DNA of 64,000 nt from Hypoxylon rubiginosum (GCA_902806565.1 CADCXA010000031.1:1054001-1118000); one strand, 5' to 3'. Shown: positions 1 through 11,337, numbered from the stretch's first letter. Made by a program: numbers and translations. Notes: generated from the letters alone by a model not told the origin.

Positions 1-12
1 GTTATTATGTAT

Positions 13-342
13 TCACGCGTGTAAATGTAGATAACGTCCACAACATGATTTTCCCAAATCCCAGCGGAGTTTATGAATTATGTTAGGATTACTAAAAGCT
101 TGCACACAACAGTTGCATCGATATGGCAGCTGTTTGCCCAAGACATGTTCCAAGTATTTGCAGCTGTCGCAGTAAGTTCGGTTGAGATCGTACGGACGAG
201 TCGACGACCTAGAGACTCGCCGAACTGGCAAGGTCTCGCTTGAGGGAGCCAGCTTTTGCGTGGGGAGCGTTAGAGGAGTGGCCGCTAATGTCGTAAAGTC
301 AAGGCTGTCACGAAGTCCATCCTGAGTAAATGTTTCCTTCAA
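13..342 (-). CDS. Hypothetical small Cys-containing protein
   Basis: A 109-residue open frame with a normal ATG and stop. It has a CxxC pair (YCDSC, near residue 60) followed about 15 residues later by a CNCC cluster, with one His and another Cys pair near the end, so a zinc-binding patch is conceivable. I recognise no family. It lies close to the window edge and downstream of the MFS gene on the same strand. It may be a chance frame or an exon of a gene whose other parts I cannot place. Confidence 0.25.
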   Translation of the reverse strand: MKETFTQDGLRDSLDFTTLAATPLTLPTQKLAPSSETLPVRRVSRSSTRPYDLNRTYCDSCKYLEHVLGKQLPYRCNCCVQAFSNPNIIHKLRWDLGKSCCGRYLHLHA

Positions 343-405
343 TGTTTCACATTGTTCTGTATCCTAGTCTACCTCGCGTGTTAACATATTTACCTACCTA
401 CCTAT

Positions 406-1914
406 TCACGTCGACCTTCTTATTGTAAGCCGTCGAATAAAGTCCACTCGAGGTCGTCCACCGATAATGATATATGATGCAATGGCGGTGAGAGCGGCCA
501 CGACGGCGAACACCAAGTTCATATTACCGTAGCCGATGCCACTCCGAAGAGCTCCAGCGGCGATAGGGCCCACGGTGAGCCCCGCGCAGAAGGCGACCGA
601 ATTGAAGCCGTACAGCTGGGCGTAAGGGCCGTTGGCACCGAAAAAGCCCGGGTTGGCTTTATCGAATTTCATCACCACGAAGCTAGTCTCGACCATGCTG
701 GGCGATCCGATAACAGCTAAACCTACGCCGTTGAGAGCCAGCATCGCGCAGTACAGGATGATGTTACTGGTCCCGGAGAGAAGGTGGTCCGAGGGCAGTC
801 GCAGGAGGATGAGAGCGGGAACTAGATACCCGAACCCGACAACGGCGGCGAACTTGGTGCCATATCGGTCGACCGCCCAGCCCCCGACAGGTCCCATAAT
901 GAGATACGGAACGTCTAGAGCGATAAATAATAGCCCTGCCTGTAGCGATGTAAAGTTAAAGAGGCTCTGGGCTTCGGTCGGGACCGTCGCATCGAAGACG
1001 GCCAGTAAAGCAGCCTGAACAAACGCTAGGCCAAACCCTACCAGCAGCCTGGGACTCCGGAAACAGACAAGAATAGGTATCGCCCGAACGATGCGGTTAG
1101 GTTCATAGGTGATCTTGTATGTTGTTTCGTCATCGTCGGTTTTGTTGGATAATAAGCTGTCACTCTCGCCGGCTTCTTCCGGGTTACTCCCACGGTCGCC
1201 GGACTCATCTTGGCCATCGCCTTCTGATATCGTCCCATAGTCACGTCGAGTTTCCTCTTCGTTCCGGTGACCCGGCGCCGCGCCTTCGTCGTATCTGGCA
1301 GCTACCTTCTTCTCCACCACCAGCAGCCGCATCAGGAAATCCAGCCCCAGGACGCCGGCGCCCACGCCGAAGACGCCCGTGTATCCTATCGTGTCGTACA
1401 GCACGCCGCCGATGACGGGCGCCATCAGCTGGCCTACGGAGATGAACGAGAAGATGGACCCGATGGTCTTGCCCAGGTTCTGCGGGCCCACGGTGTCGAG
1501 GACCATGGCCAGGCCGATGGTCCAGACCACGGCGGCGCTGACGCCCTGGAGCACCCGCGCGGCGTAGAGGACGGGGAGGCTCCGGCCGAAGGCCAGCATC
1601 ACGGTCGCCGCCGCGAGGGCCGCGAGGCCGCTCAGGAACGGCGCCTGCCGCGAGCTGGTCCGGTCCGCGACCCACCCGGCGGGCACGGACGAGACGACCG
1701 AGGCCGCGGCGTAGATGGCGAGCATGCTGGACACGCAGGACTGGATCTGGTCCTCGGGGACCGCGAGCCGGCTGCGCAGCATGAAGGGCAGGACCGGAAC
1801 GACGAGCCCGTACAGGAATAGGTCTGTGAACAGGCCGATGGCGACGGTCGCGACGATAAACAGGGTGTTGGAACGCCAGCGTAAAGCGAAGGGCGGGCGC
1901 TTGTCGGATCCCAT
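406..1914 (-). CDS. MFS transporter, DHA1 (12-TM drug:H+ antiporter) type
   Basis: A single-exon 502-residue membrane protein expected in the plasma or vacuolar membrane, exporting small molecules by proton antiport. About six hydrophobic helices (residues ~15-205) precede a long acidic hydrophilic loop (~215-275, rich in Glu, Asp and Ser), followed by six more helices. This is the classic 12-TM layout with a cytosolic central loop. The loop between TM2 and TM3 carries GWVADRTSSR, the MFS motif A equivalent. Length and layout resemble the vesicular-amine-transporter-like DHA1 branch of fungi. The substrate cannot be read from sequence. The start is the first ATG and gives a short basic N-terminus before TM1. 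The middle of the gene is GC-rich and produces several long antisense shadow frames that I left out. Confidence 0.85.
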   Translation of the reverse strand: MGSDKRPPFALRWRSNTLFIVATVAIGLFTDLFLYGLVVPVLPFMLRSRLAVPEDQIQSCVSSMLAIYAAASVVSSVPAGWVADRTSSRQAPFLSGLAALAAATVMLAFGRSLPVLYAARVLQGVSAAVVWTIGLAMVLDTVGPQNLGKTIGSIFSFISVGQLMAPVIGGVLYDTIGYTGVFGVGAGVLGLDFLMRLLVVEKKVAARYDEGAAPGHRNEEETRRDYGTISEGDGQDESGDRGSNPEEAGESDSLLSNKTDDDETTYKITYEPNRIVRAIPILVCFRSPRLLVGFGLAFVQAALLAVFDATVPTEAQSLFNFTSLQAGLLFIALDVPYLIMGPVGGWAVDRYGTKFAAVVGFGYLVPALILLRLPSDHLLSGTSNIILYCAMLALNGVGLAVIGSPSMVETSFVVMKFDKANPGFFGANGPYAQLYGFNSVAFCAGLTVGPIAAGALRSGIGYGNMNLVFAVVAALTAIASYIIIGGRPRVDFIRRLTIRRST

Positions 1915-2848
1915 CTTGGTAGTGATCCAAGGGAAACAAACCTAATCAACGGTTTTGTTATACAGATGATTTTATGTTACAAGGAGGTAAGTTGATAGGG
2001 TTTTGTGACGCCGTTAAGAAACGGATATGCGGCTCGGTTATTGGTTATTTTCAGTTGCTTGTTCTAATGTTCCTGCAGATCAATGACCTCATACCTGGCA
2101 CCCATGCTCAGCCCTGAGCCCTGTACAATATGCACAGCATTATGCATACAGTGCTTGTACAATGCATAGTAACACAGCGGAGCCTTCCTCAGTGTTAGAA
2201 CGAGCCTCCGATTGAAGTCTCGTCATCTTTCCAAATTCAATAGAGAGAGCTTAAGCTTCAATCTCAACCTCAACGATATGGCATTGAACCGTGTTGTCTA
2301 TTCAAACATTCCTGGTCCGAATCCGTGTATTACTCTCCCATAAGCTTACTTGGCCACGGCATTCTACCGTATACGTCACACGATGAGGGATTACTATGCG
2401 TGGCAACTCTTCAACCAATTCGCATGACATGGTTCAAAACGAACGTATGAAGGACGTATTCGCTGCCGGGGTCTTACAATCTGAAATGGATCGAGAGTGT
2501 TAAGGGCGCTAAACCCGCGGAGCCGAGCGCCGAGTTATACGTGCTGGCTGTTTACCTGCCACAACGGCCCGAGAGCCATGGCAATTCATTCAAGTGATCT
2601 GAATTTTTGCCGCATCGAAATATCCATGGAAGGGAACTATACATCGTACCCTTTTTCTTATTTTATTTTTATTTTATAAATAATAGCGATATCAATTTCC
2701 AGTACAAGATATCCTAGGTAACAGTCTCCGGAGAGCGACAAGATGAGGAACCGGTGCGAGTGCGGTCTTGGGCCCCATCTCGTCCGACCGAGGTTTACCC
2801 TTCACCAACTCCTTCATTCATTGAATCTGAGGCGCCTTTATAGCCAAC
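1915..2848. other. Intergenic, upstream of the MFS gene
   Basis: About 0.9 kb without a supported gene. It should contain the MFS promoter and the 3' region of the GFA-like gene. I see no repeat or RNA gene. Confidence 0.5.
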
Positions 2849-3319
2849 CTACTTCATCCACGGGGGAACAGTCTCATACTGTTCCCACTCGGCCGGTATC
2901 TTGATGACGGCCGAGCGCACGTAGATATGCATGCCGCCGGTCCAATCCAACCCCTCGACGCACCCGCCCTTGATGCTGACGGTAGAACGCGGCGTGCCGT
3001 CGGCGTCGACGATGCGGTGGAGCAGGCGCGAGCCGCACGCGGAGCAGAAGTAGCAGTCCATGGTGCGGCGGCGGCGGCCGTCCTCCCCCTCCGTGCGCCG
3101 CGTCCACCGCGTCAGCCGGCCCGCGAGGTCGGGCGCGAGCGGGAACAGGCCCGCGGCCGGGAAGATGGCCGACGTGCCGAAGGCCGACGACGTCTGCTTC
3201 TGGCACTCGGTGCAGTGGCAGTAGAACAGCGTGAGGGGCTTCGCCGCCGGCGTCGGGAACGAGACGCTGCCGCACTGGCACCGCACTGTGAGCGGCTTGG
3301 CATCCGTCGTCGCGGCCAT
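2849..3319 (-). CDS. GFA-fold (CENP-V/GFA) zinc protein, glutathione-dependent formaldehyde-activating-like
   Basis: A 156-residue single-domain protein. Zinc-ligand motifs occur in the family order: CxC (CQCGSVSF, near residue 14), CxxC (CHCTECQ, near 34, followed by SSAF) and a later CSACGSR pair near 96. The length matches fungal GFA-domain proteins. The founding enzyme was described as condensing formaldehyde with glutathione, but most fungal members have unknown substrates, so the reaction is not assigned. I chose the ATG at 3319 because the domain begins about 10 residues later. The frame is open upstream to 3481, but that extension is low-complexity and not family-like. It is probably an independent transcription unit. 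Confidence 0.75.
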   Translation of the reverse strand: MAATTDAKPLTVRCQCGSVSFPTPAAKPLTLFYCHCTECQKQTSSAFGTSAIFPAAGLFPLAPDLAGRLTRWTRRTEGEDGRRRRTMDCYFCSACGSRLLHRIVDADGTPRSTVSIKGGCVEGLDWTGGMHIYVRSAVIKIPAEWEQYETVPPWMK

Positions 3320-5436
3320 CGTGTGAAAGGTTTCCCTTCTATATTGGTGAGGTTTGAAAATGCGATTGAATCTAGAATTGATGTAGCTGCCCTGTTCGTT
3401 TCTAAATGTTTGGGAGGTATGTAATGATTTAGAGATGTTACAGATAAAAAAGGAGGTGGTGTGCCGTCGCGAGCTAACCATTATTTAACATCTCCAACTG
3501 GAGAAGCTTCGGCAGTTGTTGACGTATAAACCACTTACGCTCAAACATTTTCCTGATATGAATTAATGGAGGGAAAGTCGTTCGCCTTAGAGTTTCGCCA
3601 CAGTTAATTTCATGATCATAGCTATCGTCTTGTGATAGTTATGTTACAGTTGAACAGTTTAGTTTAACAAGAGCCCCTTATAGGATATAATATATATGTG
3701 GCATTAAAAACATTTGGCAGAGCCTAGTTAACCCGCATGGACTTTCCTACCCTTGTTCTGGGTGTCGGCTTACTCCCTCGCTGAAGACATTGCTTTCTTC
3801 CCAAGTAGTCAAGTTGCCGTCTTCCGCATCCTCAATCTTTTCGCTTGCCATTCTTCCCATACTCGCGCTACGGTCCGGCCGAACGAGAACTAGACTGTCC
3901 TAGTCAACGTCATACTGTTGTTTAACGTCGTCTGAAAGGTTTATGATATCCTTCTTTGCACTAAAAGGCTTGCCGATTTCTTCAATCATAATCGTACCCA
4001 ACTCGTATTATCATAAGCCAAGAACATATCCCAACCGATAGCATGTTGCTAATTCGTCGATGCCCTCGCCTTGCCCTGTTAGGATTTACCAAAGTCTTTT
4101 CGATCAAAATCTGTATGCCCTTGAAATCCCTCGGGAGCTTCATGATAATAGCACTCGCATATGCGCTAATGACTACTACGCCCGACGACTAACCGATGTA
4201 CTCGTTCAACACCTGTGTCTTTTGAAGCTTTTTTAAGACACAGTAAGGGGCATATTAGGGAGAGATTCGTTCCTTCCAGGCATATTGTTTTTGAACTATG
4301 TCTACAGGTTTGGAGCATTTCTATGCTGTAAATAATCCTCATATATACTAACTATTCCCTAGCGTATCCGACTTGGACAAGCGGGAAACCAGACGTAGTG
4401 ACAGTCTAACTCCGTTATCTGCTCATTTATCTAACAGATATAGAAACAAAGCCTACCCAACTTGGGTCATCTCTTCTGGTCTTCATCACGAACTGGTAGT
4501 TCTAATTAAATTATAATAAGTACCCGTCTTGCCCAGTTGTACAACTTTGAGTCTAAAATGAGATGGGGTCCTTCTATTAGGTAGGTACGGCTCCAAATTT
4601 TGAAGTTAAGATAAATCGGACTTCTGCTTATACTGGACTCGTGCTATGCTGTTCCTCGGGCCTGTCGCTAGATTCTTAACCAACTCAAAAAGCTATCTAG
4701 ATATCAACGGTAGCCGCTATCTGGAATACTATAGGAAGGAAGTATATCTGATATAGTGCAATAACATTTAGAATGTAACGCACTCAGCATTCTAGATACT
4801 ATTAAGTGTTTCTCATCCTTGTTAGCCTCTAGAGATGACCTTTATAGTGCTGTCTCCTTAATATCTCGGGTATGAATGTACCTAATTTGCTATTAGGCGC
4901 CGAGACATTGCGCTGTTGCGAAATGCTAACAGCATGAAAACATCCAACAGCTAGCTAATCCGTAAGCCATCTATTTATCCGTTCCAAATTTGGTCAATCC
5001 GAGGTCCGGCTGTCGTTCCTGAACTAGCTTAAGTAGACTCCCTCGCGGCTAAAAGCCGTTAGCGATGCCCAGTACAACATCCATGGATCGGATCTATCCC
5101 CACAAAGTGTAGAATTTAACCCCTCAACGCCGAGCCGGGGCATTGGAAGCTTTATGTATAGCAGCTATGTTCACGGTTGGTCAATGGTCAATGTTGATTC
5201 CGGGAAAGACAACAGGGGTACCCCACAATACGGCCTGGATGTCCATTCTGAGGCGGAATGTTGCATTGCCACTTTATGCACTACAGCATAGAATATTTCC
5301 AGGATCCGGTCAGTCTAGCCGCCTGCCCCTGACTCCTGGGAAAGAGATATATATATATCGACCAAGTTCTGAGAACTGACGACAATTGCTTCGACTTTTT
5401 GTGCCGAGTTGTATACCAATTGTCACCTGATTCAAG
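3320..5436. other. Gene-free AT-moderate intergenic stretch
   Basis: 2.1 kb with only short frames, stops in all frames, and scattered TAGGTA-like words. I found no supported gene, RNA or inverted repeat. The last few hundred bases should hold the promoter of the polysaccharide deacetylase; an 8-bp AT run (atatatat) lies about 85 bp before its ATG. Confidence 0.5.
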
Positions 5437-6371
5437 ATGTTGTTCGAATCTGTGCTTGCTACCTTCGCATTTGCTCTCTGCGCTTCTGCGAGAGCTGTGC
5501 CGAACCCTGTCGAGGTGTTCAAGCGGGCTCACACTGCCGGTACCGTCATAAACAAGTGCTCCAAGCCTGGAGTCCTTGCTCTAGCATATGACGATGGCCC
5601 TTACCAGTACACGTCGTCTCTTGTCGACACCCTGGACGCAGCAGGCGTAAAGGGCACTTTCTTCCTCACGGGCACCCTATATGGTACGTGCGTGGTGTTT
5701 GCCGTATGAATTAAAATTAACAAATCTAGGCTGCATATACAACCAGAAGGCCGCGGTCAAGAAAGCATTCGATGCTGGACACCAAGTTGCATCCCACACC
5801 TGGTACGGCCACCGCAATGCTTTTCATCAGATTCACCATGATACCTAAAATATTTCACTTACAACTACACATAGGACGCACCCCCACATGGGAAGCATGG
5901 GCGCCGCCCAGATCCAGAGCGAGATGGAGAAGGTCGAGCAAGCATTTGTCAACATCTTCGGCAAGAAGCCGCAGTACATGCGCCCACCGTACCTCGAGAC
6001 CGGCGGCCAGTTCCTGAGCGTCATGAAGACGATGAACTACACCGTCATCACCGACGACGTCGACGCCGGCGACTGGAACAACCAGTCCCCGCAGCAGAGC
6101 CAGCAGAAGTTCCAGCAGGCCGGCGCGGGCGGCAACGGGCACATCCCCCTCATGCACGAGACATACCAGGGCACCGTCACGACTCTGACCAGCTGGTTGA
6201 TCAACTGGGCCAAGACCAACAACTTGAAGATCGTCACAGTTGGTATGTATCCCCTTAACTAATTTGCCTGGGTAACAGTAGCTAAATTCAACCTCAGCTG
6301 AATGTCTCGACGATGCCGAGGGTGCCTACAAGCCTGGAACCTTTGAGGGCAACGGGCAGACCGCCTGCTAA
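5437..6371 (+). CDS. Secreted polysaccharide (chitin) deacetylase, CE4
   Basis: Four exons: 5437-5683, 5730-5802, 5875-6242 and 6298-6371, all GT-AG and phase-consistent, encoding 253 residues. The N-terminus is a signal peptide (hydrophobic to about residue 18, SARA cut region). NodB-homology motifs follow in order: AYDDGP (motif 1, catalytic and metal Asp pair), SHTWTHPH (motif 2, metal His pair), RPPYLETG (motif 3) and a late HIPLMH element (motif 5). The enzyme should remove N-acetyl groups from chitin or chitooligomers in the wall or outside the cell, using a divalent metal. Plant-associated fungi use such enzymes to hide chitin from host sensing. No chitin-binding domain is present. The C-terminus is short (ends NGQTAC), with no GPI-type tail. 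Confidence 0.88.
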
Positions 6372-7090
6372 GGGAGTAATTAAGTTGGTGTTCGATTGTA
6401 TATAACGCTGGAACTGATATTATAAGTTGGTGACTCACCGTTTCACGACCGATTTTCATTGTGCGTACTAGGTTACCATCCGAGACATGCAAAAGAACTG
6501 GAAGCTAAAATAACATTCCAATCTCATGATCTATGTATAAGAAGTTATTCCACCAGTGCAGTTCTTCAGGAGCTTGAAGGCCTACACACTTATGAGCCCT
6601 CGAAGTATCAGGCACCAATGTCTAAGGACTCGTTCTTGTAGAGCACTGGCTTCTTTGTTCCAAGGATCAGCTCTCGCTAGTGCCTTGCCAGTTGGTGGGG
6701 ACGCTTCTACGCCTTCCGATAACGACGAGTACTTTGCGGGAAGTAAAGAAGACTTAAAGACAGGGCAGTCGTTCCATGCATCGAGACCAGTAACATCGTT
6801 CGCACCGACTTCCCAGGGGACACGAAGACAAAAAGTGGCGCAGACCAACAGAACTACTAGCACTGCCATGTCGGTCTAATTTAACTGTACCTTGTTTGCA
6901 TAGAGATGATCATGTCATAAGGAAATCTGTATTAGTTAAAGGATAGGTACCCTTGGCAACCAGAACACGTCCCTTACCTACCTCCTAGGTACATACCTAG
7001 GTACATCTGTAACATCTGTCCTCCCTTCTCGAAGCCTAGTTGCCAGGCGCTCTTACATTAATTTTCCTTGCAGATTAACGCAACCAAAAC
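6372..7090. other. Intergenic between deacetylase and broken acyltransferase
   Basis: 0.7 kb. It holds one minus-strand candidate small secreted protein (6582-6869, listed separately) and a run of TACCTAGGTA-type words near 6975-7005. Nothing else is supported. Confidence 0.5.
6582..6869 (-). CDS. Candidate small secreted protein
   Basis: A 95-residue frame whose first ~23 residues form a convincing signal peptide (MAVLVVLLVCATFCL, then a polar cut region). The mature part is about 72 residues with two cysteines and no known domain. It sits between a secreted deacetylase and an acyltransferase. It could be an effector-like secreted protein, but short open frames with hydrophobic starts also occur by chance, and a plus-strand frame overlaps almost the same interval. 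Confidence 0.28.
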   Translation of the reverse strand: MAVLVVLLVCATFCLRVPWEVGANDVTGLDAWNDCPVFKSSLLPAKYSSLSEGVEASPPTGKALARADPWNKEASALQERVLRHWCLILRGLISV

Positions 7091-9308
7091 ATGTCCTGGA
7101 CACACGAAGGTTCATATTGGCGTCGGCCTCTCGACTGCCATGATAAACTATTCCAGTCTATTGCCGCGGCGGGCGCCCCTCTAGGCCGCGAGCACTGGCT
7201 CATGACCGGATGGATTCAGCTCGCCTTCCCCTCTGCCATGGACCCCATGGTGCAAGAGCAGCGTCTCCGCGGTGCCTGGAGCGCCCTGCGACTCCGCCAC
7301 CCGGATGTAGCCCTGACGCTACATGAAAATGAGAAACGTTACGGACCAGTAGCTGGCGACCAAGCCCTACAGGAATGGACCAGCGCCACTTTCCGCGTCG
7401 AGACGGGCGTCCACTCCGTCGACGAGCTGTTTTCACGGCACCTTAAGGTCGCGCCGTCCGTACACGCTACCTGCCATTGGGTCCCTGCCAGTAGCGAGCT
7501 GGCAATCGTGTCACCACACTGGCGCTGGGATGGACGGGGGCATATGATGATGTTGCACAGCTTTATGGACCTGTTAGCGCGTAGTTCCACATCGCCACCT
7601 CTGCAGGCGGTCGTGGGGGCGGAAGCGATGAATCTAGTCCCCACGCTAGACGCTGTGATCGGCGTACCTGAAGTCCACGAAGAAGAGTGGTCGTGTAAGG
7701 CTGATAATATGCTCGCTCCTTTCCTGGATGGATCACCAGCCATTGGCTTGCCTACCACGTCGGCGCTCCCGCGGGATACCATGCGGATAGAGATGGTGAT
7801 TCCGAAGGCCGTCACAACAGCCTTACGGGAGGCATGCCGGGCACGAGGCCTTCGACTCACCGCCGCGCTGCACGCCTCGATCGTACTAGAGACAGCGAGA
7901 TATTATAACCAAGGGAGAGCGGCTGATGCTAACCCGGCGGCGAAATACAAGTCCTGGGCTGCCTTCGACCTACGGAAGTACTGCTCGCCGCCACCCAACA
8001 GCACGGCACACGCTCCGTCGATTCGCTTGGTAGCTTTACCGCTAATTGCCGACCCGACCGTATCTTGGGACACCTCTGGTCACCCACAGGGCTCTAATGG
8101 AAATAACTCGAATTTTAATACATAAACCCCGGGGTGGGTATTAAGGTGCGTAAAACTACGCTAGGCTTAAGCTTATTTAATTATTAAATATCTAGTTATT
8201 ATTATTATATTAAACCTAATTTTTATTTAAATTAATTAATATTTATATTTTTAAATAACTTTTTAAAATATAAAAATAATAATATAAATTATATTTTATA
8301 TAATTTTTATTTTATTAAATTATTTATAAATATAATAAAAAGTATTTATTAAAATTATTATATAATTTTTTTTAGTTAATATTAAAGTTTTTTTATTAAA
8401 AAAAATAAGGTTTTATAATTTTTTATTTATTTATTTATTAGTTTATTAATTATTTATTAATTTAAATAATATTATAATTAAATTATATATTAATTTAAAA
8501 ATTATATTATTAAAAAATTTTTAATTAAATAAAATTTTATATTTAAATTATATTTATAAAATTACTAGTAATATTAAAATTTATAAAATAATATTTTAAA
8601 AAAAAAACAAGCTTTAAATTTTAATAATAAAAAATAAATAAAAATAAAAAATTTATTATATTAATAAATTTATATAATAATTTATATATAAATTTATTAA
8701 TAAAATAAATAAATTTATATTTATATAATATTAAATAATAAATTCTATAAGTTTTATTATATAAATATAACTTATATATATAAAAATATATTATATATAA
8801 TATATAGTTATTTTATATATAAACTTATTATATACTAATTTATACACATGGGCGTGGGTGTATTACCAAAATTCAAGTTATTTCCGTTTAACCCCTGTGG
8901 GACACCGTAGACACCCTAGCGTCGACGTTTCAGGCCTACTATAAGCAAACGCTTGCGCCACCGGCCAGCGACTTCATGTTCATTCGAGTGCCCTACGTCG
9001 AGAAGGCTACAGCTATGCTAGCGAGGGCACCGCCGAGTACGGAACCAAACCTGAGTAATCTAGGAGTCATCGAGGACTACTTGCAGAGAAGATATGGGGA
9101 CTTCGAGGTACGAAATACGGTACTGGCGGTGCAAACGTTGTCGCCGCAGCTGTACGTGCACGCATGGAGCTGGGGTGGAGAGATGCGGGTGAGCATCTGT
9201 TACAACGAAGCTTTTTACCAGAAACAGTTCGTGGAAGGGTGGTTAAAGGGGCTAGAAACAAACCTGCTGAAAAATCTTGAGGTTGAAATTACGGATACAA
9301 CTGGATGA
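7091..9308 (+). pseudogene. Condensation-type acyltransferase (TRI3-like), broken by a transposon
   Basis: Two halves of one coding region flank an 835-bp AT-rich element. The left part (7091-8074) has an HxxxDG active-site motif within SPHWRWDG, typical of condensation/BAHD-like O-acyltransferases. The right part (8916-9308) carries the family's C-terminal region (SWGGEMRVSICYNE). The two sides are in the same reading frame across one copy of a 6-bp repeat GACACC (8069-8074, 8910-8915), so the coding frame was probably intact, about 458 codons, before the insertion. As it stands, translation enters the insert and stops at 8123, losing the C-terminal third. From memory it is closest to fungal acetyltransferases of the TRI3 family (a trichothecene-pathway type). 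No other genes of that pathway are visible here, so its substrate is unknown. Confidence 0.75.
8075..8909. mobile_element. Non-autonomous inverted-repeat transposon, RIP-degraded
   Basis: An 835-bp insert with imperfect terminal inverted repeats of about 47-50 bp (8075-8121 and 8860-8909). They share CCCACAGGG, then GGAAATAACT and GAATTTT in the same order when one side is reverse-complemented. It is flanked by the direct repeat GACACC. The interior (8160-8850) is almost pure A/T with no open frame, as expected after C-to-T mutation by RIP. No transposase is present. A 6-bp duplication does not match the common fungal superfamilies (TA for Tc1/mariner, 8 bp for hAT), so I leave the class open. 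Confidence 0.8.
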
Positions 9309-9401
9309 ATTTATAAACGAATGTAAACAACCTTTATAATTCTAGTAGGATTGAAGAAAGTTGACTAGTTAGATTTGTGTGGAAAAACGCGTACAACGTT
9401 T

Positions 9402-10467
9402 TCAACCCGGCAAACGGGCCATCGGCTTCTTTCCCTCCTCGAAGTCCGTGCTATTAGCCACGTTCTCCCACTCCTTGTATGTTTTCCGCAGCTGCTCGAG
9501 CTTCCCAAGCATCTCGGCCAGGCAATCGCTGCCGAACGGGATCCGCAAGGGGATCTCCCGGCCCGCGGCCACGCCCGTGCCCTTGACGATCTGGATCACC
9601 TTGGAGACCATGTCGGGCGCACTTCCGGCCGCATTCTCGTAGTTGCCACGCGACCGTACGCGCGCTGCCTCGTTCAGCGGCTGCCAGAAAGGCACCCGCG
9701 GCGTGACGTGCTGCAGATTCGCCATAACCTCGGTACTATGGATACCGGACTCGATGATAAGTGGCTTGATGCCGGGGGCGAGCCACGCCAGCTCTTTGGA
9801 GAGACTCTCCACCGCGCCTAGAGATCAGCAACTATTAGCGGGAATGCACGTTCTGCGTCTCGTATTGGTACTTGGGAGGGGTGGTTGATCTACCTTCGAT
9901 GGCAAATTTCGAGGCGCAGTATGCCGTTGCGCCCGGTTCGCCAACGAAACCCGACTGCGAATTCATGTAGAGCAGCCAGCCTGAACCCCTCTCCCGAAAG
10001 TACGGGAGCGCGGCACGTGTGAGATTAATGGGGCCGTGTACCATCGTGTCGAAGGAGCGCTGCAGTTCCTCCTGGCTTTTGGACGACGATTGAGTTAGTC
10101 TGGCGGCATCTTCTGACTGTTTCTCCTATACCAGACACGAAGTGCTTCTAATAAAGGGGAGGTTCGAGAGCGGGACTCACGATATCTCCTCCAACGCCCC
10201 GCATTGGATATAACCTGCATTGTTAACAAGTACGTCGATCGTCCCGTATGCGTCCCATGCCTCCTTAAACTTCTTCTCGATCTCAGCCTGTGGCGCCGTG
10301 ACATCGAGGTCTAGTATCGTCGCGCCTGTCTCCCTGAGGTGTGCAAGCCGGGTCTCGGCGTTACGGCCGGTCGCGACGACTTGGTCGCCCTGAGCCGTCA
10401 GCTGGCGGACAAATAGCTCACCGAAGCCGCTCGAGCAGCCCGTGATAAGCCAAGTCTGCTTCGTCAT
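9402..10467 (-). CDS. Classical short-chain dehydrogenase/reductase (SDR)
   Basis: Three exons read right to left: 10467-10181, 10075-9894 and 9817-9402. Both introns are GT-AG and in phase, giving 294 residues. The Rossmann motif TGCSSGFGE lies near residue 8, NNAG near 86 and the catalytic YxxxK as YCASK. This is a complete NAD(P)H-dependent oxidoreductase of about the usual length. Such proteins reduce or oxidise ketones and alcohols; the substrate is not evident. It is convergent with the broken acyltransferase, ending about 95 bp beyond it. An A/T-rich block (10580-10740) lies just upstream and probably bounds the promoter. Confidence 0.85.
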
Positions 10468-11337
10468 GGTAAGCGTGTAGAAGTGGAATGTGCCTGTAGT
10501 ATTTTTCTAACGATTTTTTTTTTTTGGCTAGGAGCATGTAAGTAGAATGAAAAGGAACAAATCCCGTAAATGTTAGCTAGGGAGTCTTTTAAAAATACAT
10601 AATATCTAAATAAAGAAATACTTACGTAAATTATTATATATTAATATTAATTAAAATAACGTTACAATTTATATTGATATGGTAATTAAAAATATATTAT
10701 ATTATATATCTTTATAATTAAAATAACTTTTAATACTTTTGTAGGTACTTAGCTTCGGCCTGCACCCAGACCAGACTTAGCATCAGTTACTTACCTAGGT
10801 ATACAAGACCTGCTATCATCATCCGGGACCAGCGCCTCGCTTCCTATAGACATGTTCGCAAAAAACAGATCCCGCGAATCATAGACCTTCTTGGTGCTCT
10901 TCAACTCAGCATAGTTCGTTCTATAGCAGTCCTAAGGCGCGAACGTGAGCAGCGTTAGAACGATGTTACACCAGGCAGGTAGCACGGTGTTAAACGAGGA
11001 ACTATCTTCAACTACGCCATGCCCTGTGTTAAGCGCGGCATCGCCCGTTTGGTAATTGTCCCGGGCGTGTACACTTAAGTTCTGGGCCTCAACGAGATCG
11101 GAATTTGGTACTTAGTTCTCTACAAAACCCCGTAGAATTAAGCGTCCACCTATAGGTACTTCGATAATATTAATCAGCAGCAGACCGTATGGAATAGGCC
11201 GAGGTATTAGTTTAAATGCTCGAGAAAGATTAGGTACGATCTGACTGGGACTAGCAAGTCGCCTATCTTGGATAGGAATGGCTATATTCCCCTGGTCCCA
11301 TCAAAGGAACGACGCAAAACCTGTTGCTGTTTAAAGA
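10468..11337. other. Intergenic with an A/T-rich, RIP-like block
   Basis: 10580-10740 is strongly A/T-biased and resembles the interior of the transposon at 8.1-8.9 kb. The rest is ordinary non-coding sequence. I found no inverted repeats bounding the block, so it may be an old repeat fragment. Confidence 0.45.

Noticed and set aside
1241..1939. Long Arg/Pro-rich minus-strand frame
   Set aside because: Frame-shifted shadow of the GC-rich MFS gene with low-complexity residues.
8075..8909. hAT element ending at CAGGG
   Set aside because: The inverted repeat continues outside the CAGGG word on both sides, and there is no 8-bp direct repeat at that position.
7091..10467. Part of a trichothecene gene cluster
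   Set aside because: Only one gene resembles a family used in that pathway, and it is broken. No terpene synthase or other pathway genes are present, so the resemblance is at superfamily level only.
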